64,000 bases of DNA, taken from assembly GCF_040436345.1 (NCBI RefSeq), contig NC_133233.1:11799381-11863380 (forward strand), in the 5' to 3' direction. The stretch's first letter is position 1. Each line of letters starts with the position of its first letter. Source of the DNA: Pagrus major. Lineage: Eukaryota; Chordata; Actinopteri; Spariformes; Sparidae. The position numbers and the translations under genes were made by a program. Below the pieces are notes generated by a model. The model searched no databases, was not told where the DNA came from, and worked only from the letters and a program-made list of their open reading frames with translations. Below are positions 1 through 10,165 of this stretch, one piece after another.

Positions 1-223
1 TGGTTCAGATCAAGATGCTGCAACAAACCAGTGAAGGTAAGCTACTAGATGAGGACAGGTACATTATTCTGTCAACAGTAAACTGTCTTCATTTCATTAA
101 GGAGAGCTAATCTCACTTTATATTAGACTTTGATTTGCCAAGACAAGCTCAAGGTGCTGCTGGCATTTCTCTTTCAGCTGCATTAAACTCACTGCAGAGC
201 ACCAACACCTCTCTCTCTCTGTG

Positions 224-283
<60 letters not shown>

Positions 284-367
284 TCTCTCTCTCGCTCTCT
301 GTCTCTCTCTCAGGACACAGATGAAGCAGACTATGTTAACATCATGATGGAGATTCAAGCATCATGA
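1..367 (+). CDS. Siglec/CD22-like receptor, last two exons of an upstream tandem copy (partial)
   Basis: Two exons of a gene that begins before the window. Exon 1-36 codes for the membrane-proximal cytoplasmic stretch ([12 protein letters not shown]) and ends at a GTAAGC donor. The last exon, 314-367, follows a long CT tract and CAG acceptor and codes for DTDEADYVNIMMEIQAS, then TGA. Both match the corresponding exons of the two complete downstream copies almost base for base, which fixes frame and strand. The tail has one tyrosine (codon 332-334) in a YVNI context, a YxN motif of the kind bound by Grb2-type SH2 domains; that function is inferred. This is the only one of the three tails in the window with the tyrosine in frame. 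Its extracellular part lies outside the window. Confidence 0.7.
211..312 (+). repeat. (CT)n microsatellite acting as intron polypyrimidine tract
   Basis: About 100 bp of CT with a few GT interruptions, directly before the CAG acceptor of the tail exon at 314. It is the pyrimidine tract of that intron. Copies at 6435 and 12585 differ in length and interruptions, as expected for an unstable microsatellite. Confidence 0.9.
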
Positions 368-1470
368 AGGAGAAAAGGAAGACATCATGTTCACCATTTT
401 AAAGCTAACTGTCTTTTTGAGGGACAGAATTTTTCATGAGGTTTTCACACCGCTCACAAAGAATGACACAAACAGCCTTTTTTTACTCAACTAAATGTAT
501 ATGACCGCTGTAGTTGGTAGTTACATTTTGTTTGCGTGTTTGTCAGGATTTGAAGGTCTGATTTGAAATAATTGGATGGTTGTTAATGCAGATCAATCAG
601 TGCTGTTTTTAATTTTTATGTTTCTCTGTGCTGCAGGAATGACTTTAATCAAATATGAACTTCTGGCTCTGAGTCTCTGACTGAGCTCTGATTAGCAGTG
701 AGTGCACAGCTGAACGTCTTTCTCTACTCTAAGTGTCATGGCTCATACACCACCAGCTGGTGGTGCTGACACTTTGAACTGCTCCTTTTCACAACTCCTC
801 TCACCTGAATTCATCTCACAAACATGGAAGTTTTTTAGGATAATGTTATAATAATATTTGTTATCTGAAAAAAAGGCTGCATATATCAACATAATAACCA
901 ACATAAAGACAACTTTCATATCATTCATTTAAAAAAAGAAATAGTGTGATTTGTATTAATCTTTTAGAATCAGTCATTTATAAACGTAGCTGTTAAAATC
1001 TGCCCTTTTTTTGTTCCTGTTATGATGTTATAAATAATGCTTCAATCATACTCCAGTGAACAAAGTGGACTTACTCATATTACTGTTCTATTGTCTCCAT
1101 CTTGTGGTTCTGACACAAACAGACAATGGAAATCTCACCGGCCGCATTATTATTACTGTCAAAATGACTCCTTTAAGAGATATCTTGGTCATGTAACTTG
1201 ATCATAAGTATAATTCTATGTATGAATGACAATCAACTCCTTCCCTCACTTTAATGTGTCATCTGTATTATTTTTTACTTGTTTATTTACAACACTGTTT
1301 CTCTTTAATAATCCTTACTGTGCAGCAATAAAACAGCAAAATCTTGACCTCCTCCATTGATGCATTTTGATTATCATGAATTATTTCCTGTAATCTGATG
1401 CAGGACTGAGTCTGTATGGGAAACATCATGGACACCAGCAGGCTGATACTCAGTTTATACAGTATTTCTA
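368..1470. other. 3' UTR and downstream DNA of the upstream receptor copy
   Basis: No exon seen. The stretch follows the stop at 365-367 and is repeated at 6588 and, diverged, at about 16620-17300. That three-way conservation suggests it is largely 3' UTR. An AATAAA at about 1327 lies in the 77-bp segment missing from unit 2. The short minus-strand open frames here are chance. Confidence 0.5.
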
Positions 1471-1480
1471 CGTGCTATAA

Positions 1481-1930
1481 CGTAGGCAACTGGACTTTCT
1501 TGGAGACGTTTCACCTCTCATCCAAGAGGCTTCTTCAGTTCTAACTAACTGGAGAGGAGTTGGCAGGCTTTATTACACTGGGTGTGGGTGTGTTCTTACA
1601 GAGTCGTCAAGAACACGTGTGAGCTCTGAGTTTCAGAGTGGTTAGGGCCACTTGTGGGTCGTTGGTCAGACCGGCCTTCATGTGGGTTGCTAGGGCTAGG
1701 TGAGCCTAGGTGTGAATGGTTGTTAAGCTGTCTGTGGAGACAACTCAGTACAGCACTGTAGGTGGGTGATAAGTAATGTCGTAGGCCACCTCCTCTGTTC
1801 AAAGACGGTCGTTCCAGTTTGACATGAAAGAACACTCCCAGACAGAGTTAAAAAAGCCTGCCAACTCATCTCCAGCCTCCGACGCCAGATATTAGAAGTG
1901 TCCAGAGAAAGACGTCAGTGTGGTCAACCT
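1481..1930 (-). mobile_element. Retroelement fragment, probably Penelope-like 3' end with GIY-YIG remnant
   Basis: On the minus strand 1835-1596 reads HVKLERPSLNRGGGLRHYLSPTY and onward. The KLERPSLNRGGG block resembles the C-terminal end of GIY-YIG endonuclease domains carried by fish Penelope-like retroelements (from memory). Only this terminal part remains; there is no reverse transcriptase. A GGAG(A/T)GAGTTGGCAGGCTT sequence occurs inverted at about 1551 and 1875, bracketing the fragment. The same fragment sits at the same place in unit 2, so it predates the duplication. Family assignment is tentative. Confidence 0.5.
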
Positions 1931-4021
1931 GCCTGTAGTTTATATATGGATGACTGAGACAGTTCCCTTATTACTGCCATATTGTGGCCATATATCAGAG
2001 GAAGACATGAAATAAATAATATGGTTTGTTTTAATTTATCACAGTTTACCATGTGCTGCAGTAATAACCTGTTTGAACACTGAGAACAGATGTTAAAGGA
2101 TGTCTGACACAGTACACCAGTCAACATGTGTGTTTCATGCTACACAAATATTTATTTTGCTTTAAAATAAGTTATAATAATATCCCCGATGGTGTTCAAA
2201 AATATCTTTTTAAGCAGAAAGTGTTTTGTAGAAAAGCATTTGTATCTTATTCTATCACACGTTTGTATGCACATGTGTACATGACTGCTGAATTAAAAGC
2301 ATTCATAGAATTGTTGTTGAAGACTTAAAGTAAGTAAAAGAGAGTGGTGGATGGTAAACTGAGGATGTCACGTGCTCAGGAAACGCTGAGAACCTTAACT
2401 AAACAGAGGAAGTTGATCATTTCATTGTTGATTGATCATTGAAGTATAACTGTAGACCTATGTAGCTTAAAAATACAAGTTTCAGTGTAAAATAGGCGAC
2501 TTAGACACTAAATGTTTCTATCCACCGTCTTTATAATTTAACATGAACACAGAACACTTTTTACAGTTATGTGCTGCAAAAAGTGAACAAATCTCCCCTG
2601 TTTTTCAAATCTTACTTCAGATGTGCATTTATTTGTTTGGTTGTATTTTGAAAAAAACACAACAGATTCGTCACCTGATCCAACTGAAGGAGCCTCACCA
2701 GCTGCAGTGATAATCGTCTCAGTCTTTATCCACTGCATGTCACTGTCCTTCTTTCAATAATTATTTGATTTATTTTTACTATTGTAATATATATGGCTGA
2801 TAAACCAAAGTGAGATTGCTAAAGGGAACTGGTGGGTTGTGAACTGTTAAAGTCGTGAAGAGAGCTCTGAGAAAAAACTCACAACTACAAGTAAACAGGG
2901 AAGTTGATTTGCTGATTCTGTCAACACGTCCTCCACACAGCTCTCTGCAGCAAAATGTCTTCATCGTGCACTCCACAACTGTACAGTAACAGCTGCTTTT
3001 TTTTCTTCACTTTTTTAGCGGCTGTATGTGAACGGATTGTAACATGAATAATGAGACCTTCCCTGTCTCTCTCTGTTGCCTATACAAGCTAGTGAGTGAT
3101 TTGTTTAAGTTGTTTAATGCCAGCTAACAGCAGCTAACATTAGTTTAGAAATGGAGTCCGCTAACATAACCTAAGGACCGGCTTCCAGCACAACACAAAA
3201 GTCCTGCAGAGCCACTTTAACTTGTATTATTATAGATTTCCAACAGAGGAAACAGCTGTTTGTTGTGTGATAAATGAGTCTTTGGTGATATGATCTTACT
3301 CTGGGGAAGTTTCTCACATATTTGTCTAATAAAACAGTCTGTCTGTACTGATGGTCTCACATCATTCTCCTTTGTTATAACAAAACGGGTCCACATGAAC
3401 TAAACACTCATAACTACATGTGATCAATATATGAATTGAATATTTGTTAAACATGTCACTATTTTTGTTAACTTAGCATGTACTACAAGAAGATGATACA
3501 TACAGGCTCCAGTGAGGCCTGTGATCAAGTCATATTTAAAAATAACTACTTTGCATTCTGATGAGCTGATGACTTCCTCACTCAGATGGTGTGAACAGGA
3601 AGGATGAAGACTTCTCTTGTTTCTGCACATATTTGTCGACTGTTTGCTTTTACAGTACAAAGTCTGAGCAGAGACGTCTGTTACTGGGTCTGTTGCAGTG
3701 CCGCTGAGATTCACTGATCTTTTTATTTTAGAACTAAGTGTTTAATCTCGAGGATCGCTTGGTAAGGTCAAATGTTACTGCTTTTTATGTTTGGACTTTC
3801 TAACTCAGGTTTTAATTTAGCTGCTTTCCATGAAAAGATGTGATATTTTTTATTTGGTGGGGTTAGTTTAACATAAATGTCTTACTTTTAATTCATGTTT
3901 AACTTGTTTTCAGTTCAACTCTGCACATGTTGTGTTATCTGTTTGATTAAAAGATGTTTTGGTTGAATTATTGAAAAATAAAAAAGGGTTTTTTTGTTGT
4001 TCTTTTTTACAAATCCAGGTG
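1931..4021. other. Upstream region of receptor gene A; no coding exon seen
   Basis: About 2 kb, repeated in unit 2, with only short chance frames. A possible 5' non-coding exon ends near 3761 (CGCTTG before GTAAGG). The acceptor at 4018-4019 (AAATCCAG, then GTGATGAGTG) lies just before the start codon, so the 5' UTR is probably split by an intron. No clear TATA box was recognised. Confidence 0.4.
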
Positions 4022-6432
4022 ATGAGTGTCATGTCAGTCCCGTGTGTGAATATGGTGACAGTCTACATGTTGCTGAGTGTCTTCTTTGTTTCAGGTGAGC
4101 TGTTTGTTCACTCACTCACTTTTATTTGGAGACATTGATTGTTTAAAGTTTAGACTTCTGTGAAATGATTTATACTGACATTGTTAACAGCATACATCAC
4201 TGTTGCTTTGTTTATCATTAACTTTCCACATAATGTTAATCATGAGTCTGGTTTACAGGTGCTTTGGCTGCTTGTCCTGAAGATTCAGACCTCTTCATTA
4301 CTGCACCAAAGAAGATGGAAGCACTGAGTGGATCTTGTTTGCAAATCCCATGTAACTTTAGACCTAAAACAGAACAAGAGTTTGACAGCAGCAGAGAAAT
4401 CTTTGGAGTGTGGTATAAGAGTAGTCCCTACAAACAAAACAATGTGATTTTCCACAGTAAGAACAAAGATAACATCTATCCAATGAAGATAACTGGAAAC
4501 CTGAGTGAGAAAAACTGCACCACTTTATTTTCCAGTTTAATCACTAATTACACAAACACATACTACTTCAGAATTGAGAATGACCCATTCAAAGCAACAG
4601 CTGGTTGTGATCCTCTTCAAATAACAGTTGAAGGTAAGAGAGTTTTGTTTCTGTCAGTCAGTCTATAATGTTATTGTTTAGAATAAAAAGACTTTCTTCA
4701 CTTTGCAGTGAATTTAAGTTTTGATTGAATTTGACATCAAAGTTACTAAAAGCAGAGCAAACTTATTTGTACTTTATGCAGTTTCAATGAAGAAGTATGA
4801 GATTCTGTGTCAGCTGTGTTTGGTAATGTGTGTTTTTTTTGTAATTTCTGCTTTATTCTTCAGTGTAAAATATGTGTCCGATTTGAACCCACAGATTCTC
4901 CTCGTCACCCCACAATTGAGATCTCAGGTGATCTGAAGGAGAAGGAGTCTGTCACTATAACCTGCTCAGCTTTCACTCCCTGTCCACACTCCCCTCCTAA
5001 ACTCACCTGGAATCTCCAACAAGACTCTCACAACAAAATAGAGGAAAACACAGATGGGACCTTTACAACTAAAATCCAGGAGACCATCACTCTGTCAGAC
5101 CAACATGATGGATACAACATCAGCTGTTCTGCCACATATCCTGTGAATGAAGGACAAGATGTCAAGACAGCAGAGGAGACAAAGACTCTCAGTGTTTCAT
5201 GTAAGACAACCAGAGTTTGTTATTGGATCCTGTCAGCACATGATAAAAATAAAGGATCTTATTCAGGCTCTCATGTTACTCTCATATCTCACATCTCTGT
5301 CACATTTTCCTCAGATGCTCCTAAAGACACCTCAGTGTCCATCAGTGCATCAGCAGGTAGCTGGGTGAACCTGACCTGCTCCAGCAGAGCCAAGCCTCCC
5401 GTCAGCAGCTTCACCTGGTTCAGGAACAGTACAGATGGACTTATGTTGGTGTCTGAAGGACACTTTTACAGCTTTAATATGATAGATGGAGGAGATTATT
5501 ACTGTGTGGCCACAAATGATCTCGGGAGTCAGATGTCATTGTGGATGAATAGTTCAGGTAAATGTAGAACTGAAATGAATCTGCTAATGTTTATATAAAA
5601 AAATCTTCCTTTTTTCATCTTTTCTGCTTCTGGATGGCTTGTTTGTTTGTTTTAGTATCCTAAAAATCACTTTTTTACTGCTTTTTTTATGAAATGATTG
5701 TAGAGTAATAAACTCTTACATGGAGAGAAAAGAAGTGCTCAGCATCTTGTGGTGGCTGGAGAAGATTTATTGTTGAATACAGTTTGTTCTGTTAATGAAA
5801 TTCAGCTTTGTGAGAACTCAGTCATGGAAAGATGCTCTGAAAACATTTCAGCTGAGTCAGTTTGACTCTCAGTGTTTCATGTTAGACATTTTATTTTGGT
5901 TAATGAAGTGCTGAATGTCGTGTTTTATGATGTACAAGTTTACATTTGAGGTTAACAGAAGGAATTAAAGTTCAGGATGTTTTAGAGCCGTAACATTTTC
6001 CATTAAGGAGAAGGTGACCGTGCTGTCTTGTTACAGAGTTTGGGCTTTCTGTCTACGTTACAGTGAAGATCCTGGGAGTCATAATGCTCTGCAGTACAAT
6101 CGTCATCTTTGAGTGGTGAGACCAACTTTTCTATGATGTGATCATTTCCAGCTACAGACTTATTGTTCTCTTTAAAATGTTTCACTTGTATTCATGTTTA
6201 TTTATTCCATCTCCTTTTCTTTCAGGTGGTTCAGATCAAGATGCTGCAACAAACCAGTGAAGGTAAGCTACTAGATGAGGACAGGTACATTATTCTGTCA
6301 ACAGTAAACTGTCTTCATTTCATTAAGGAGAGCTAATCTCACTTTATATTAGACTTTGATTTACCAAGACAAGCTCAAGGTGCTGCTGGCATTTCTCTTT
6401 CAGCTGCATTAAACTCACTGCAGAGCACCAAC

Positions 6433-6516
<84 letters not shown>

Positions 6517-6587
6517 CTCTGTCTCTCTCTCAGGACACAGATGAAGCAGACCATGTTAACATCATGATAGAGATTCAAGCATCATGA
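4022..6587 (+). CDS. Siglec/CD22-like immunoglobulin-superfamily receptor, gene A
   Basis: Type I membrane receptor of 388 codons in seven exons: 4022-4094, 4259-4633, 4895-5200, 5315-5557, 6037-6115, 6226-6262, 6534-6587, with all junction phases consistent. Exon 1 and the start of exon 2 encode a signal peptide cleaved about ALA-AC. Exon 2 is a V-type domain with a GVWYKS core and YYFRIEN; the arginine (4570-4572) sits where Siglecs have their sialic-acid-binding arginine. Exons 3 and 4 are C2-type domains with canonical Cys and Trp (ITCSAF, LTWN; NLTCSS, FTWF, DYYCVA). Exon 5 is a membrane segment with a lysine near its outer end. Exon 7 is a 17-residue tail whose only tyrosine site has become histidine (CAT, 6552-6554). 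Fish genomes carry many such CD22/Siglec-like genes; ligand and signalling are inferred. Confidence 0.85.
6435..6532 (+). repeat. (CT)n microsatellite, polypyrimidine tract of gene A last intron
   Basis: Near-pure CT run of about 98 bp ending at the CAG before the tail exon at 6534. It corresponds to 211-312 but has fewer GT interruptions. Confidence 0.9.
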
Positions 6588-9500
6588 AGGAGAAAAGGAA
6601 GACGTCATGTTCACCATTTTAAAGCTAACTGTCTTTTTGAGGGACAGAATTTTTCATGAGGTTTTCACACCGCTCACAAAGAATGACACAAACAGCCTTT
6701 TTTTACTCAACTAAATTTATATGACCGCTGTAGTTGGTAGTTACATTTTGTTTGTGTGTTTGTCAGGATTTGAAGGTCTGATTTGAAATAATTGGATGAT
6801 TGTTAATGCAGATCAATCAGTGCTGTTTTTAATTTTTATGTTTCTCTGTGCTGCAGGAATGACTTTAATCAAATATGAACTTCTGGCTCTGAGTCTCTGT
6901 CTGAGCTCTGATTAGCAGTGAGTGCACAGCTGAACGTCTTTCTCTACTCTAAGTGTCATGGCTCATACACCACCAGCTGGTGGTGCTGACACTTTGAACT
7001 GCTCCTTTTCACAACTCCTCTCACCTGAATTCATCTCACAAACATGGAAGTTTTTTAGGATAATGTTATAATAATATTTGTTATCTGAAAAAAAGGCTGC
7101 ATATATCAACATAATAACCAACATAAAGACAACTTTCATATCATTCATTTAAAAAAAGAAATAGTGTGAATTGTATTAACCTTTTAGAATCAGTCATTTA
7201 TAAAGGTAGCTGTTAAAATCTGCCCTTTTTTGTTCCTGGTATGATGTTATAAATAATGCTTCAATCATACTCCAGTGAACAAAGTGGACTTAATCATATT
7301 ACTGTTGTATTGTCTCCATCTTGTGGTTCTGACACAAACAGACAATGGAAATCTCACCGGCCACGTTATTATTACTGTCAAAATGACTCCTTTAAGAGAT
7401 ATCTTGGTCATGTAACTTGATCATAAGTATAATTCTATGTATGAATGACAATCAACTCCTACCCTCACTTTAATGTGTCATCTGTATTACCTCCTCCATT
7501 GATGCATGTTGATTATCATGAACTATTTCCTGTAATCTGATGCAGGACTGAGTCTGTATGGGAAACATCATGGACACCAGCAGGCTGATGCTCAGTTTAT
7601 ACAGTATTTCTAGGTGCTATAACGTAGGCAACTGGACTTTCTTGGAGACGTTTCACCTCTCATCCAAGAGGCTTCTTCAGTTCTAACTAACTGGAGAGGA
7701 GTTGGCAGGCTTTTTTAAACTGGGTGTGGGTGTGTTCTTACAGAGTCGTCAAGAACACTTGTGAGCTCTGACTTTCAGAGTGGTTAGGGCCACTTGTGGG
7801 TCGTTGGTCAGACCGGCCTTCATGTGGGTTGCTAGGGCTAGGTGAGCCCAGGTGTGAATGGTTGTTAAGCTGTCTGTGGAGAGAACTCAGTACAGCACTG
7901 TAGGTGGGTGATAAGTAATGTTGTAGGCCACCTCTTCTGTTCAAAGACGGTCGTTCCAGTTTGACATGCAAGAACACTCCCAGACAGAGTTAAAAAAGCC
8001 TGCCAACTCATCTCCAGCCTCCGACGCCAGATATTAGAAGTGTCCAGAGAAAGACGTCAGTGTGGTCAACCTGCCTGTAGTTTATATATGGATGACTGAG
8101 ACAGTTCCCTTATTACTGCCATATTGTGGCCATATATCAGAGGAAGACATGAAATAAATAATATGGTTTGTTTTAATTTATCACAGTTTACCCTGTGCTG
8201 CAGTTATAACCTGTTTGAAACACTGAGAACAGATGTTAAAGGATGTCTGACACAGTACACCAGTCAACATGTGTGTTTCATGCTACACAAATATTTATTT
8301 TGCTTTAAAATAAGTTATAATAATACCCCCGATGGTGTTCAAAAATATGTTTGTAAGCAGAAAGTGTTTTGTAGAAAAGCATTTGTATCTTATTCTATCA
8401 CACGTTTGTATGCACATGTGTAGACGACTGCTGAATTAAAAGCATTCATAGAATTGTCGTTGAAGACTTAAAGTAAGTAAAAGAGAGTGGTGGATGGTAA
8501 ACTGAGGATGTCACGTGCTCAGGAACGCTGAGAACCTTAACTAAACAGAGGAAGTTGATCATTTCATTGTTGATTGATCATTGAAGTATAACTGTAGACC
8601 TATGTAGCTTAAAAATACAAGTTTCAGTGTAAAATAGGCGACTTAGACACTAAATGTTTCTATTCACCGTCTTTATAATTTAACATGAACACAGAACACT
8701 TTTTACAGCTGTGTGCTGCAAAAAGTGAACAAATCTCCCCTGTTTTTCAAATCTTACTTCAGATGTGCATTTATGTGTTTGGTTGTATTTTGAAAAAACC
8801 ACAACAGATTCGTCACCTGATCCAACTGAAGGAGCCTCACCAGCTGCAGTGACAATCGTCTCAGTCTTTATCCACTGCATGTCACTGTCCTTCTTTCAAT
8901 AATTATTTGATTTATTTTTACTATTGTAATATATATGGCTGATAAACCAAAGTGAGATTGCTAAAGGGAACTGGTGGGTTGTGAACTGTTAAAGTCGTGA
9001 AGAGAGCTCTGAGAAAAACCTGAGAACTTAGAGTAAACAGGGAAGTTGATTTGCTGATTCAGTCAACACGTCCTCCACACAGCTCTCTGCAGCAAAATGT
9101 CTTCATCGTGCACTCCACAACTGTACAGTAACAGCTGCTTTTTTTTTTCTTCACTTTTTTAGCGGCTGTATGTGAACGGATTGTAACATGAATAATGAGA
9201 CCTTCCCTGTCTCTCTCTGTTGCCTATACAAGCTAGTGAGTGATTTGTTTAAGTTGTTTAATGCCAGCTAACAGCAGCTAACATTAGTTTAGAAATGGAG
9301 TCCGCTAACATAACCTAAGGACCGGCTTCCAGCACAACACAAAAGTCCTGCAGAGCCACTTTAACTTGTATTATTATAGATTTCCAACAGAGGAAACAGC
9401 TGTTTGTTGTGTGATAAATGAGTCTTTGGTGATATGATCTTACTCTGGGGAAGTTTCTCACATATTTGTCTAATAAAACAGTCTGTCTGTACTGATGGTC

Positions 9501-10165
9501 TCACATCATTCTCCTTTGTTATAACAAAACGGTTCCACATGAACTAAACACTCATAACTACATGTGATCAATATATGAATTGAATATTTGTTAAACATGT
9601 CACTATTTTTGTTAACTTAGCATGTACTACAAGAAGATGATACATACAGGCTCCAGTGAGGCCTGTGATCAAGTCATATTTAAAAATAACCACTTTGCAT
9701 TCTGATGAGCTGATGACTTCCTCACTCAGATGGTGTGAACAGGAAGGATGAAGACTTCACTTGTTTCTGCACATATTTGTCGACTGTTTGCTTTTACAGT
9801 ACAAAGTCTGAGCAGAGACGTCTGTTACTGGGTCTGTTGCAGTGCCGCTGAGATTCACTGATCTTTTTATTTTAGAACTAAGTGTTTAATCTCGAGGATC
9901 GCTTGGTAAGGTCAAATGTTACTGCTTTTTATGTTTGGACTTTCTAACTCAGGTTTTAATTTAGCTGCTTTCCATGAAAAGATGTGATATTTTTTATTTG
10001 GTGGGGTTAGTTTAACAAAAATGTCTTACTTTTAATTCATGTTTAACTTGTTTTCAGTTCAACTCTGCACATGTTGCGTTATCTGTTTGATTAAAAGATG
10101 TTTTGGTTGAATTATTGAAAAATAAAAAAGGGTTTTTTTGTTGTTCTTTTTTACAAATCCAGGTG
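6588..10165. other. Gene A 3' UTR/downstream DNA and gene B upstream region
   Basis: Second copy of 368-4021. It contains the retroelement fragment at 7623-8072 and otherwise no exon. The 77-bp segment of unit 1 (1271-1347), including its AATAAA, is absent; flanks join at about 7490 (TCTGTATTA then CCTCCTCC). Confidence 0.5.
7623..8072 (-). mobile_element. Second copy of the Penelope-like/GIY-YIG fragment
   Basis: Same fragment as 1481-1930, offset 6142 bp. The minus strand carries the same KLERPSLNRR/GGL block (7977-7738) with a few substitutions. It was copied with the unit rather than inserted twice. Confidence 0.5.

Larger units (their letters stand above)
1..6226 (+). repeat. Tandem duplication unit 1 of the receptor array (about 6.2 kb)
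   Basis: The sequence beginning TGGTTCAGATCAAGATGCTG at 1 recurs at 6227 and again at 12378, with near-identity throughout, introns and intergenic DNA included. The unit as cut here holds the 3' end of one gene, its downstream DNA with a retroelement fragment, and gene A up to its fifth exon. Unit 1 has about 77 bp (1271-1347) that unit 2 lacks, which explains most of the length difference. Near-identity of non-coding DNA implies a recent duplication or homogenisation by gene conversion. Confidence 0.92.

Noticed and set aside
135-358. Open frames over the CT microsatellite rich in SLSLSL or RERERE
   Set aside because: Simple-repeat artefacts on both strands. The same appears at 6375-6578 and 59576-59767.
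743-928. Minus-strand 61-codon frame conserved in both array units (also 6963-7148)
   Set aside because: Conservation follows from the recent duplication of the whole unit. The diverged third copy does not preserve it.
2128-2328. Plus-strand frame in unit 1, extended in unit 2 (8124-8423)
   Set aside because: The two copies differ by stops and frame changes, as expected for non-coding DNA.
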